From the NCBI GenBank assembly GCA_023415335.1, contig JAEZLD010000157.1, positions 1 to 32,696 on the forward strand: a DNA stretch of 32,696 nucleotides, written 5' to 3'. Positions 1 to 7,563 of this stretch are shown piece after piece; position 1 is the first letter of the stretch; every line of letters begins with the position of its first letter. The notes beneath the pieces were generated by a model. That model was not told the origin of the DNA, did not search any database, and saw only the letters and a list, made by a program, of their open reading frames with translations. The stretch is from Bacillota bacterium (GTDB taxonomy: Bacteria > Bacillota > Clostridia > Clostridiales > Caloramatoraceae). The position numbers and the translations under genes were made by a program.

Positions 1-206
1 TTCCACTCATTATAGGATAAAATAACGTTTAAAAAAGAATGATTAACGTCAACGCTTTTAATTTCTGTTTGTTTATAGCCTTTATCGTCAAGGTGCTTCC
101 ACATAAGCTTTTCAGCTTTTTTTGTTCCGGCAAAGATGTAAATGCCGCAGGAAATAATTATTGCGGCTACTATACAAAGGGATATAAGGGTGGTTTTTCG
201 CTTCAT
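1..206 (-). CDS. Small membrane protein, DUF3139-like, 3' part missing
   Basis: The gene reads leftward from an ATG at 206 and runs off the window edge after 68 codons. A good GGAGG site lies seven bases before the start. Residues 6-26 form one hydrophobic segment. It holds a Cys at position 20 after I-I-S, so either a membrane anchor or a lipoprotein signal is possible. The following soluble part contains K-G-Y and an H-S-F-L-N...S-Y-N-E-W segment that I associate with the DUF3139 family of small Firmicute proteins of unknown function. That assignment is from memory. No function can be given. It appears to be monocistronic at its 5' end, with its own upstream region. Confidence 0.6.
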   Translation of the reverse strand, partial: MKRKTTLISLCIVAAIIISCGIYIFAGTKKAEKLMWKHLDDKGYKQTEIKSVDVNHSFLNVILSYNEW

Positions 207-249
207 TTTGTTTCCTCCACTCTTTGAAATCATTCTGTTTTCATGCAGG

Positions 250-264
250 CTGCCATAATGGCAG
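250..264. repeat. Short perfect palindrome upstream of the left-edge gene
   Basis: CTGCCA-TAA-TGGCAG, 6-bp arms with a 3-base centre, lies 44 bases upstream of the leftward start at 206. It could be a repressor site or a small hairpin in the leader. No partner is identified. Confidence 0.35.
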
Positions 265-314
265 AAACAAGAAAATGAACCTAGTTTAAGAAATGATATC
301 ATACTATTACAAAT

Positions 315-333
315 ATTGCAAATATTTTGCAAT
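315..333. repeat. Perfect palindrome, candidate operator
   Basis: ATTGCAAA-TAT-TTTGCAAT, 8-bp arms around 3 bases, lies in the non-coding stretch between the left-edge gene and the end of mntH. It is AT-rich, so chance is possible, but eight matched pairs including two G-C pairs are notable. It lies about 110 bases upstream of the leftward start at 206. Confidence 0.35.
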
Positions 334-361
334 TTATTCTATTCTAGATAGGATAAATTAT

Positions 362-399
362 ACCGGCTGTCTCTTTTCTAAAATCAGCAGACAGCCGGT
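362..399 (-). terminator. Candidate terminator of mntH
   Basis: An 11-bp perfect stem (ACCGGCTGTCT with AGACAGCCGGT, loop of 16) follows the mntH stop codon by about 35 bases. No strong U-run follows on the leftward strand, so termination efficiency is uncertain. Confidence 0.55.
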
Positions 400-433
400 T
401 ATCTATGCTTATATTATTTTTTAGCTTTCTCTT

Positions 434-1729
434 TCATACCTTTCCTGTAAAGGTAAGATACACAAGAGTAATATTAAGGACTATTATGGCAGAAGCAATT
501 ACCCATCCAAGAGCCTTTACAATGGGCTTGTTGACGAAGGGACCCATAAGATCTTTACGGCTGGTTATTATGAGCATGGGTATTATTGCTGCAGGGAGTG
601 CAAAGCTTAGGCTTGCCTGGCTGAGCACAAGGGATTTCATGGGGCTTACCCTGGCTAGTATTACGGCCATACCTGGAAGCATGGTTATCAGTCTTCTTAG
701 TATAACGGGCATTTTAAAGCATATGAATCCATCCATCACTGTTTCTCCTGCCATAGTACCAACAGCAGAGGAAGAGAAGCCTGAGGCAAGTAGTGCTATT
801 CCAAATGCCCCGCTGGAAAGTGAGCCGAGAAGGGGTTCAAGGGATTTATGGGCAACTTCTATGGAGTCTACCACCATTCCCCTTGAGAAGAACACTGCTG
901 CTGATACCACCACCATTGCAGCATTTACAATGAATGCTATATTCATGGCAACAGCAATATCTATCTTTTCCATTTTAAGATGCTTTTTCTTGTCTTCTAA
1001 GCTGGTTCCCAGGTTGCGGGATTGTACAAGCTGTGAGTGAAGGTAAATGACATGGGGCATTACTGTAGCTCCAAGCATGCTTACTGCAATCAGCACGGAC
1101 TGTCCGTTAGGAAGTGAGGGCAGCAGTGTGTGGAGGCCTACCTGCCTCCAATCCGGCTTTGCAAGGATAAGCTCTATCCCATAGGCTATGCATATTACTG
1201 CAACAAGTATAGTTATTACAATTTCCACAATCCTCTGACCATATTTCTGCAGATAGGTTATTATCAATGTCACTGCAGCTGTCAGTATAGCTGAATAAAG
1301 AAGAGGTATCTTGAACAGCAGGTAGAAGCCCAGAACCCCTCCCAAGAACTCCGCCATGGTGGTAGCCATAGCTGCTATGGCAGCTATAACATAGAAAAAC
1401 CAGTTAAGCTTCTTTGAAAAAACCTTCCTGCACATTTCCGGGAGGTTTTTCTCTGTTGCTATACCGAGCTTTGCAGACATTATCTGCAGGAATATGGCCA
1501 TAAGGTTGCTCCAAAGTATGACCCATAGAAGGCTGTAATTAAAAATGGAGCCTCCGCTTATATTGGTTGCAAAGTTTCCAGGGTCAATATATGCTACGCT
1601 TACAATAAAAGCAGGGCCTATAAATTTCATGAGAGATTTTAGCTTTATTAATACGCTGTTCCCTTTATCAGGGAGTCTGCTTGAGGAATATAGGCTGTTG
1701 TGGCCGCCTGCTGCTCTTTGAATATCCAA
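434..1729 (-). CDS. mntH: Nramp-family Mn(II)/H+ symporter MntH
   Basis: This integral membrane importer for Mn(II) has 431 residues, a normal length for the family. The metal-binding signature of the first unwound helix, D-P-G-N, is at residues 49-52, followed by F-A-T-N. The second ligand helix carries M-P-H at 224-226, the arrangement typical of bacterial Mn/Fe transporters. About 11 hydrophobic segments are visible. The chosen start is a TTG codon at 1729 preceded by AAGGATGG. An ATG further in (residue 34) would cut into the region before the first helix. It is divergent from a DtxR-family regulator with all Mn ligands conserved, and a matching palindrome lies in between. Mn-dependent repression is therefore the likely control. 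Confidence 0.93.
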   Translation of the reverse strand: MDIQRAAGGHNSLYSSSRLPDKGNSVLIKLKSLMKFIGPAFIVSVAYIDPGNFATNISGGSIFNYSLLWVILWSNLMAIFLQIMSAKLGIATEKNLPEMCRKVFSKKLNWFFYVIAAIAAMATTMAEFLGGVLGFYLLFKIPLLYSAILTAAVTLIITYLQKYGQRIVEIVITILVAVICIAYGIELILAKPDWRQVGLHTLLPSLPNGQSVLIAVSMLGATVMPHVIYLHSQLVQSRNLGTSLEDKKKHLKMEKIDIAVAMNIAFIVNAAMVVVSAAVFFSRGMVVDSIEVAHKSLEPLLGSLSSGAFGIALLASGFSSSAVGTMAGETVMDGFICFKMPVILRRLITMLPGMAVILARVSPMKSLVLSQASLSFALPAAIIPMLIITSRKDLMGPFVNKPIVKALGWVIASAIIVLNITLVYLTFTGKV

Positions 1730-1790
1730 TTACTACACCATCCTTGTCCCAATAATGCAATATTATTAAAGTTAATGGAGGTTAAATGGA

Positions 1791-1804
1791 TTAGCGAAGG
1801 CTAA
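1791..1804. promoter_or_regulatory. Candidate MntR operator between mntH and mntR
   Basis: The site reads TTAGC-GAAG-GCTAA, 5-bp perfect arms with a 4-base spacer. The core TAGCGAAGGCTA differs by one base from the enterobacterial MntR box core as I remember it (TAGCAAAGGCTA). It sits 62 bases upstream of the mntH start and just downstream of an AT-rich TTATAT/TATAAG stretch that could serve as the leftward -10. This placement suits Mn-dependent repression of mntH. Confidence 0.55.
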
Positions 1805-1880
1805 ATTCTTTTACCTTATATAAGTTATGAGCATTGGTATAAAAGGGTTACATGCTGGAATTATTTTAACCTTGAAGTCA

Positions 1881-1886
1881 TATAAT
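1881..1886 (+). promoter_or_regulatory. Possible -10 element for mntR
   Basis: A perfect TATAAT lies 31 bases before the mntR start codon. No convincing -35 hexamer is present at the expected distance, so this is only a candidate. Confidence 0.3.
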
Positions 1887-1917
1887 CTATAAGGAAAACA
1901 ATGCTGGCTGGTGTGCA

Positions 1918-2406
1918 ATGGAAGGCAATAACGATTTTCATACCTTTAGTGAGTATATGAAAAAGGAGGATAATTCCCTCACAGCCTCCATGGAGGATTA
2001 TCTTGAAATGATATACAGGTTATCTACGGGAACAGGCTTTACGAGAATACATGAACTGTCAGAGGCTCTTAATGTACAGCCTCCTTCTGCAACAAAAATG
2101 GTTCAAAGGCTTGGAGAGATGAATCTTCTTAAATACGAAAAATATGGTGTAATAATGCTTGAGGATACTGGGAAAATAGTGGGTGAAAAGCTTCTTAAGA
2201 GGCATAATATTATTGAAGCACTGCTTAAGATATTAGGTGTATCCCCTAAGCAGATACTTATGGAAACGGAAAAGGTAGAGCATACCATAAGCCAGGAGAC
2301 TATAGAATGCTTTGAGGAATACATAAAGTTCATTAAAGATAATCCGGATATAGTTTTAAGACTTAATGCCTTTAGGAGTATGGAACAGAAGGAGATTCAG
2401 GAGTAA
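1918..2406 (+). CDS. mntR: Mn-dependent transcriptional regulator MntR (DtxR family)
   Basis: This 162-residue DNA-binding repressor senses Mn(II). A winged helix-turn-helix occupies roughly residues 22-80. Compared with Bacillus subtilis MntR, the metal ligands are all present: D and E in the S-M-E-D-Y-L-E segment near the N-terminus, H in K-R-H-N, and E, E and H in T-E-K-V-E-H. It therefore looks Mn-responsive and lacks the SH3-like third domain of long DtxR proteins. The start at 1918 has only a weak ribosome binding site. An ATG at 1957 would give a protein beginning closer to the usual MntR N-terminus, so the first 13 residues are uncertain. It is divergent from mntH, its probable target. 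Confidence 0.92.
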   Translation: MEGNNDFHTFSEYMKKEDNSLTASMEDYLEMIYRLSTGTGFTRIHELSEALNVQPPSATKMVQRLGEMNLLKYEKYGVIMLEDTGKIVGEKLLKRHNIIEALLKILGVSPKQILMETEKVEHTISQETIECFEEYIKFIKDNPDIVLRLNAFRSMEQKEIQE

Positions 2407-2409
2407 ATA

Positions 2410-2437
2410 AGAGGGCTGCCTTGTGGCAGCCCTCTTT
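2410..2437. terminator. Bidirectional terminator between mntR and guaD
   Basis: The stem is GAGGGCTGCC, loop TTGT, then GGCAGCCCTC, followed by TTT in the rightward direction. It sits three bases after the mntR stop and abuts the guaD stop codon on the other strand, so it can end both convergent transcripts. Confidence 0.85.
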
Positions 2438-3710
2438 AAAATAGCCTTTTTCCGGATACATACTTTTGCTCTATAGTGTAGTCATTGGTCAGATACATGA
2501 GCCTTTCAAGCCTTTCTCTAGGTTCAAGATGATTTAAGCTGCATAATTTCCTGTCATCTATTACCAGAGCATCAAATTCGTAGCCTTCTTCAAAGCTTCC
2601 AACCCTTCCGAAAAACTCTCCTCCTCCCTTTGTGGCCATGTAGAATACCTCATCAGAGGTTAGGGGCTTTAGTGAGGAGTCAAGGAGCATATATCTGAGC
2701 TTTGAGACTTTTATGGCATCTGCCATGGCAGAGAAAATGGATTCACTGGTTCCTCCTGCCACATCGGTACCAAGTCCTATATGGAGCCCTTCATCCAGAT
2801 ACCTGCGGACAGGTGCCAGCCCGGATTTGAGGTTTGTGTTGGACGCTGGGCAATGAGCTACGAATACACCCTGTTTTTTCATAAGCTGTATTTCTTCGTT
2901 TGTGGAGTGCACGCAGTGGGCCATTATGGTTTTGGCATGCCCTCCGAAAAGTCCGTATTTATCATAGGCTTCCCCGTAAAAGCTGCAGTCAGGACACAAG
3001 CTAAGTACCCATTCTATTTCACCCTTTGCTTCTGACAGATGTGATTGAACAGGAAGCTCAAACTCCTTCTGCATACGTCCAAGCCATTCCATAAGTTCAT
3101 CTGAACAGCTTGGTATAAATCTCGGAGTAATTATGGGCTTAACATTTTTGTATTTGGATATACTGTGCTCTAGCCACTCAAGTGTGGCCTTTGCAGAAAC
3201 AATAGCGCTTTCCTCATTCAGGTAAGCAGGGGAGTTCCTATCCATGTTTACCTTTCCTACGTAGGCAATAAGTCCTGTCTCCTCAAGCATATCCATAAGC
3301 AGCTTGGTTGAAGGAACATGGATTGTTGAGAATATGCAAGCCCTTGTAGTAGCACTCTTTATCATTGCATCTGTAAAGGAGCGATAGGCTGTTTCGGCGT
3401 AATAAAGATTTCTGTATTTGCTTTCCTCAGGAAAGGTTATTTCGTTAAGCCAATCCAGAAGCTCCAAATCCATACCCCTTCCCCTGAATGAATACTGTGG
3501 GGCGTGTATATGCAGGTCAATAAGTCCGGGTATTATGAGTCTTCCACTACAATCTGTAATGGGAAGATGATTGTATTGTGAAGGTATGGACGGGAATATG
3601 CCTCTGCATAACCCGTCCATGCATACTATATAATGGTTTTCAAAGGAGGCTGCTGCATGCTTATCCAGACAGAAGCATATATCGCCTTTTAGAATAAAGC
3701 TGTTGCTCAT
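2436..3710 (-). CDS. guaD: Guanine deaminase (amidohydrolase family)
   Basis: Predicted to hydrolyse guanine to xanthine and ammonia in the cytoplasm, feeding the xanthine dehydrogenase encoded just upstream. The 424 residues carry the amidohydrolase zinc-site pattern: H67 and H69 in P-G-L-I-D-L-H-I-H, H224 and E227 in Q-S-H-L-S-E, H265 in A-H-C-V-H and D316 in L-G-T-D. The P-Q-Y-S-F-R-G segment after the first His pair and H-C-P-A-S-N are typical of guanine deaminases rather than of SsnA-like members. A strong AAGGAGG lies eight bases before the ATG. It is the last gene of the leftward xdhA-xdhC-xdhB-guaD unit, 34 bases after xdhB, and ends at a strong hairpin. Confidence 0.9.
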   Translation of the reverse strand: MSNSFILKGDICFCLDKHAAASFENHYIVCMDGLCRGIFPSIPSQYNHLPITDCSGRLIIPGLIDLHIHAPQYSFRGRGMDLELLDWLNEITFPEESKYRNLYYAETAYRSFTDAMIKSATTRACIFSTIHVPSTKLLMDMLEETGLIAYVGKVNMDRNSPAYLNEESAIVSAKATLEWLEHSISKYKNVKPIITPRFIPSCSDELMEWLGRMQKEFELPVQSHLSEAKGEIEWVLSLCPDCSFYGEAYDKYGLFGGHAKTIMAHCVHSTNEEIQLMKKQGVFVAHCPASNTNLKSGLAPVRRYLDEGLHIGLGTDVAGGTSESIFSAMADAIKVSKLRYMLLDSSLKPLTSDEVFYMATKGGGEFFGRVGSFEEGYEFDALVIDDRKLCSLNHLEPRERLERLMYLTNDYTIEQKYVSGKRLF

Positions 3711-3744
3711 GAGGTATCCTCCTTATACATGAGTAGTAGGCTGA

Positions 3745-4563
3745 TTAAATACCGTTTTTACTTAAAAAGTCCCTTAGCAGGTTAATACAAACATCCTTCC
3801 TGAACTGGGCTGAAACCCTGCCCCTTGTTAGCTCCATTGCAGAGGAATATGCATTAACGTATTCCTCCTTTAATTGTCTTGCATCTTCAAGGGTTTTTCC
3901 AAGAAGCATTTCCTCAATGCTCTTGAAGCGCAGAACCTTGTCGGCAACAGCACCAAAGGCTGCAGAAATATTGCTTATACACCCGTTCTCGGTATTAAAT
4001 ATACCAGCGAAGGAAACCCTGGATATAGCCAGAGCCTGACGCTCGGCTACCTTCTCGAAATAATAATTCTCAAGGCCTTCCTCAGGCATGAGTATCTCAA
4101 CAATAAGCTCGTCCTTTGCTAAGTCCAGCTTCTTACGTCCAAGGTAGAATTTATCAATATCTATTACTCGCTCTCCTCTTAGGCTGGCTACCTTGACCTT
4201 TGAGTCTGTAGCAAAATGTACCACAACAGTGTCAGCCTTTGCAGATCCGTTTCCTATGTTGCCGCCCATGGTGCCAAGGTTTTTAATTGCAGGGGCAGCT
4301 ATTTCCTTTACTGCATCCTTCATTACCTGAGCTACCAGAGGATTATTAAGTACCTCAGTGAATGTACAGGCTGCACCTATCTTTACATATCCATCTTCGG
4401 ATTTTATATTTCTAAGCTCCGGCAGCTTATTCAGGAATAGGAATGTACGATCGCTGTCATCCTCTACCATAAGGTCAGTGCCGCCTGCATAGGGTATAGA
4501 TTGCTGCTGTGACATTATTTCCAGTGCCTCCTTCAAGGAAGCAGGAGCATATCCGTTTACCAT
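3745..4563 (-). CDS. xdhB: Xanthine dehydrogenase, FAD-binding subunit
   Basis: This is the FAD subunit of a three-subunit xanthine dehydrogenase. It would pass electrons from the iron-sulfur subunit to NAD+ or another acceptor. It has 272 residues, close to the usual size for the CoxM/XdhB family. FAD-contact motifs are visible: Y-A-G-G-T-D-L at residues 25-31 and the N-L-G-T-M-G-G-N-I segment at 95-103. The gene order is Mo subunit, Fe-S subunit, FAD subunit. Its first seven bases overlap the end of xdhC, and its ribosome site AAGGAGG lies inside xdhC, suggesting translational coupling. The name follows E. coli usage, and other species letter the subunits differently. Confidence 0.9.
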   Translation of the reverse strand: MVNGYAPASLKEALEIMSQQQSIPYAGGTDLMVEDDSDRTFLFLNKLPELRNIKSEDGYVKIGAACTFTEVLNNPLVAQVMKDAVKEIAAPAIKNLGTMGGNIGNGSAKADTVVVHFATDSKVKVASLRGERVIDIDKFYLGRKKLDLAKDELIVEILMPEEGLENYYFEKVAERQALAISRVSFAGIFNTENGCISNISAAFGAVADKVLRFKSIEEMLLGKTLEDARQLKEEYVNAYSSAMELTRGRVSAQFRKDVCINLLRDFLSKNGI

Positions 4564-5030
4564 AATCCTTTTCCCTCCTTTGCAGCGTTACTTATTGCCT
4601 TTATTAGTGCATTGTATCCGGTGCACCTGCACAGGTTTCCTGAAACACCCTCACGTATTTCATCCTCTGTTGGGTTAGGATTCTTGGAAAGCAGTGCTTC
4701 TGCTGCAAGCACCATTCCAGGTATGCAGAAGCCACACTGTACTGATGAAAGCTCGGCAAAGGCCTTTTCAATAACTGCAAACCTCTCAGTTTCCTTGTAC
4801 CCTTCTATAGTCACAATGGAGGAGCCATCTGCTCTTCCCATAGCAACCATACAGGAGTTTACCAGGAGGCCGTCCATTATTACAGCACATGCGCCACATT
4901 CTCCTTCCTTGCAGCCGCATTTTACTCCTGTAAGTTTATATTCATTCCTAAGCACATCAAGCAGTCTGTCAGAGGCATTGCCTTTATAGCAAACCTCTTT
5001 ACCGTTCAATAAGAATTTTATATCACTCAT
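4557..5030 (-). CDS. xdhC: Xanthine dehydrogenase, 2Fe-2S subunit
   Basis: This 157-residue small subunit carries two [2Fe-2S] clusters, taking electrons from the molybdenum centre. The plant-ferredoxin-type N-terminal domain has C40, C45, C48 and C60. The helical second domain has C99 and C102 in Q-C-G-F-C and C134 and C136 in C-R-C-T-G-Y. All eight expected ligands are present. It overlaps the end of the Mo-subunit gene by eight bases and the start of the FAD-subunit gene by seven, so the three subunits are probably made in a fixed ratio. The name is used in the E. coli sense. It is not the XdhC-type Moco sulfuration chaperone. Confidence 0.93.
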   Translation of the reverse strand: MSDIKFLLNGKEVCYKGNASDRLLDVLRNEYKLTGVKCGCKEGECGACAVIMDGLLVNSCMVAMGRADGSSIVTIEGYKETERFAVIEKAFAELSSVQCGFCIPGMVLAAEALLSKNPNPTEDEIREGVSGNLCRCTGYNALIKAISNAAKEGKGLW

Positions 5031-7143
5031 GCTTATCCCTCCTCAGATATTCCATAGTGTTCTCCATGGTAAATGGAGTATGGTTGAAATGTCCTTTCAG
5101 GGCCTGCTCTAATGCTTCTACATAGGCTCCAGGAACTCCTACTAATGGAAGTTCACCTGCACCCTTTGCCCCATATGGTCCATCAGGGTATTCTTCTACG
5201 TGGAGCATAACCTCAAGATTTGGAACATCTACAGCTGTAGGAATCGCATAGTCACTGAAGTTGTTGTTCCTTATCCTTCCACTGTTGTCATATGCCATAT
5301 ATTCCATGGAGGAATATCCTATTCCCTGAAGCATACCGCCTTCCATCTGACCTATTACTATGTTTAAATCCATAGGAGTGCCTACATCAAAGCAGCCCCA
5401 TGACCCGAGAACCTTGTTCATACCAGTTAGGGTATCTACCTCGGTTTCTACTGCAACAGTTCCCCATGCGTATGTTGGGTAGGCATCGCCCTGGAATTTA
5501 TCAAGATAGAATGGAATTACAAAATCAGGCTCCTTAAATCTTTCCTCTACAATCTGGTCCTCTCCATCAATCCACTCATTTTTAAGCTTTATTGCGGCCC
5601 TTCTTATAAGCTCTCCTACAGTCATGAGAGAGCGGGAGGCTACTGTTGGTCCAGAATCAGGAACCCTATCAGTGTCCGGATTTTCTATTATAATTCTATC
5701 CAAAGGAAGATTAAGCTCCTTGGCTGCAATCTTTGCGAAGGTAGTTTTTAGTCCCTGGCCTATATCGGAATTACTGGCTAGTATTTCAACCCTTCCATCG
5801 GCATATTTGTGCAGTCTCAAAACTGCCTTTATAATGTCCCTTTCGCCGCTTCCGGTAAAGCCTGCACCATGGAAATACATGGACAGTCCTATTCCCCTGC
5901 GGTATCTTCCATTCTGGGGGGCACTATACTCCTTCCTCTTCTTTCTGAAATCAGATTTCTCCATGACCATATTTGTCATATCCTTCAGAGGCACTGGGAA
6001 GTGGTATATTCCACTAGTGGAGGTAGAATCACCCTGCTTAACCAAATTTGCCAGCTTAAAGTCCACAGGTTCAATTCCCAGGTCTTTGGCTATATGGTCC
6101 ATGATCATTTCAACGCCAAAGAAGGTCTGAGGTGCACCGAATCCTCTGTAGGCTCCGGTAGGCACGGTATTTGTCTTTACTGCACGGCCATGAACCTTGA
6201 GATTTTCAACATTATACACTCCGTTTGCACAGATGATTCCCCTTTGAAGCACTACAGCTGATAAGGTGGTGTAGGCTCCTGAGTTAAATATTACGTCAAT
6301 GTCCATAGCTGTAACCTTGTTATCCTTAACGGCTACCTTATAGGTAGTGAGGGAAGGGTGCCTCTTACTTGTAAATTCCATATCTTCCCTGCGGGAAAAT
6401 ATAACCCTTACTGGCTTTCCAATATTTAATGCGGCTACTGCTACCTGGCAGGCTAATATAGATGGATAATCCTCCTTGCCTCCAAACCCCCCGCCTGTAA
6501 CGTCCTGTATTACCTGAACCTTGTCAGGAGTAAGGTTAAGCACCTTTGGCAGCGCTCCATGGACATAATAGGGGCATTGAATAGATCCATGCACTGTAAT
6601 CCTTCCATCATGAGGCTCAGCCATCATACCCTGGGGTTCAAGATAGGCCTGCTCCTGATAGCCTGTTTCAAAAATCTCCTCATAAACCTTGTCTGCTTCA
6701 CTAAAGGCCTTCTCCACGTCTCCCTTTCCAAAGTTGTAATCGAAAAAGACCGTATCAGACTTTAATACATCAAGAACAGGAGTAAGCTCCTGATAATTTA
6801 CTTTTATATCCTTGAGTATGCTATCTACCTGTCTTTCATCGGGTCCAACTACCATTAGAATAGGATCGCCAATATACTCCACAGTCTCTTCTGCAAACAC
6901 AGGGGTATCGTCCTTTACAATATGCACCCTGTTTATTCCTGGAACATGGGTTTTGTCAATTACGTAATAGCCTTCAGGTAGCTGCGGTAGGGTGATGTCA
7001 AGTATTTTTGCCTTCGCCTTTGTACTTCTAAGCAGCTTGCCTATGAGGACACCATCTCCGGGATAATCTCCAACATAAATGGAGCTTCCTGTGATTTTTG
7101 GCAGGTGATCCTTCTTTGTTACAGACATACTAATTGGTTCCAT
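5023..7143 (-). CDS. xdhA: Xanthine dehydrogenase, molybdopterin-binding subunit
   Basis: Catalytic subunit that hydroxylates hypoxanthine to xanthine and xanthine to urate at a molybdenum centre. It has 706 residues. An N-terminal aldehyde-oxidase/XDH 'hammerhead' domain is followed by two Mo-cofactor-binding domains. Visible cofactor and active-site motifs are G-G-G-F-G-G-K-E (about residues 218-225), G-A-Y-R-G-F-G with the substrate-orienting Arg, and G-A-K-G-A-G-E-L near the C-terminus with the likely catalytic Glu. The start has an excellent AAGGAGGAG site. It is the first gene of the leftward operon; a palindrome and promoter-like sequence lie 40-80 bases upstream. Substrate preference among purines cannot be decided from sequence alone. 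Confidence 0.92.
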   Translation of the reverse strand: MEPISMSVTKKDHLPKITGSSIYVGDYPGDGVLIGKLLRSTKAKAKILDITLPQLPEGYYVIDKTHVPGINRVHIVKDDTPVFAEETVEYIGDPILMVVGPDERQVDSILKDIKVNYQELTPVLDVLKSDTVFFDYNFGKGDVEKAFSEADKVYEEIFETGYQEQAYLEPQGMMAEPHDGRITVHGSIQCPYYVHGALPKVLNLTPDKVQVIQDVTGGGFGGKEDYPSILACQVAVAALNIGKPVRVIFSRREDMEFTSKRHPSLTTYKVAVKDNKVTAMDIDVIFNSGAYTTLSAVVLQRGIICANGVYNVENLKVHGRAVKTNTVPTGAYRGFGAPQTFFGVEMIMDHIAKDLGIEPVDFKLANLVKQGDSTSTSGIYHFPVPLKDMTNMVMEKSDFRKKRKEYSAPQNGRYRRGIGLSMYFHGAGFTGSGERDIIKAVLRLHKYADGRVEILASNSDIGQGLKTTFAKIAAKELNLPLDRIIIENPDTDRVPDSGPTVASRSLMTVGELIRRAAIKLKNEWIDGEDQIVEERFKEPDFVIPFYLDKFQGDAYPTYAWGTVAVETEVDTLTGMNKVLGSWGCFDVGTPMDLNIVIGQMEGGMLQGIGYSSMEYMAYDNSGRIRNNNFSDYAIPTAVDVPNLEVMLHVEEYPDGPYGAKGAGELPLVGVPGAYVEALEQALKGHFNHTPFTMENTMEYLRRDKHE

Positions 7144-7182
7144 TGCATCTCCTCCTTAACAGTTATGGTTTAAGCCATTAAA

Positions 7183-7212
7183 TATATATAGACTTTGACA
7201 TATTGGAAGCAA
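7183..7212 (-). promoter_or_regulatory. Candidate promoter of the xdhA-xdhC-xdhB-guaD operon
   Basis: Reading leftward, a TTGCTT -35-like hexamer (7207-7212) is followed after 16 or 18 bases by TATATA (-10). The -35 overlaps one arm of the palindrome at 7209-7224, the usual arrangement for repression. Spacing is acceptable but the region is AT-rich. Confidence 0.4.
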
Positions 7213-7224
7213 ATGTATATTTGC
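7209..7224. promoter_or_regulatory. Palindromic candidate operator in the divergent purine promoter region
   Basis: GCAAAT-GTAT-ATTTGC, 6-bp perfect arms with a 4-base spacer, is located 66 bases upstream of xdhA and overlaps its likely -35. The TetR-type regulator encoded in the cluster is the obvious candidate ligand, but this is inference from position. Confidence 0.4.
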
Positions 7225-7435
7225 ATATAACAGTATAATAAGAATATCAGTAAGAAAATTGTCTTTTAAGATAAAAAGATTGCTGTAAAAACATGTAAAA
7301 GTATAAATAAAAATTACAAGGATGAATTTGCTAAAAATATTTTATTCTATCAAACCTATTTTTATATTATCATAATACAAAAATAAAGAAATATAAAGTA
7401 TTAAATAAAAAGTAATTAAGAAAATTCAAAAAACA

Positions 7436-7464
7436 TTGATTATTCAATAAAACAGTGATATTAT
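7436..7464 (+). promoter_or_regulatory. Candidate sigma-A promoter of the ssnA-ygfK-hyuA operon
   Basis: TTGATT (7436-7441) and TATTAT (7459-7464) are separated by exactly 17 bases. The match is four of six bases at -35 and five of six at -10. The predicted start point is about 90 bases before the ssnA ATG. Confidence 0.5.
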
Positions 7465-7563
7465 GATATAAATATTTCTTAATACATATAAAAAACACGT
7501 CTTTATATTTTTTTACCACAAATTAGATTGAACAGTCAAACTAAAAAGAAAGAGGGGATGGAA

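Larger units (their letters stand above)
7144..7563. promoter_or_regulatory. Divergent intergenic control region of the purine cluster
   Basis: This very AT-rich 420-base stretch separates xdhA and ssnA. It contains promoter-like elements in both directions and one clean palindrome, listed separately. I found no conserved purine-riboswitch core and no open frame with a ribosome site. The middle part (about 7240-7430) shows nothing I can assign. Confidence 0.6.

Noticed and set aside
405..1040. 211-codon open frame on the + strand
   Set aside because: It is antisense to mntH, whose protein has clear Nramp motifs; the frame has no ribosome site and no recognisable domain.
5624..6261. Long + strand open frames inside xdhA
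   Set aside because: They are shadows of the Mo-subunit gene, with no ribosome sites and no family features.
7144..7527. Purine riboswitch before the purine operons
   Set aside because: I looked for the conserved loop and junction bases of the guanine/adenine riboswitch on both strands and did not find them.
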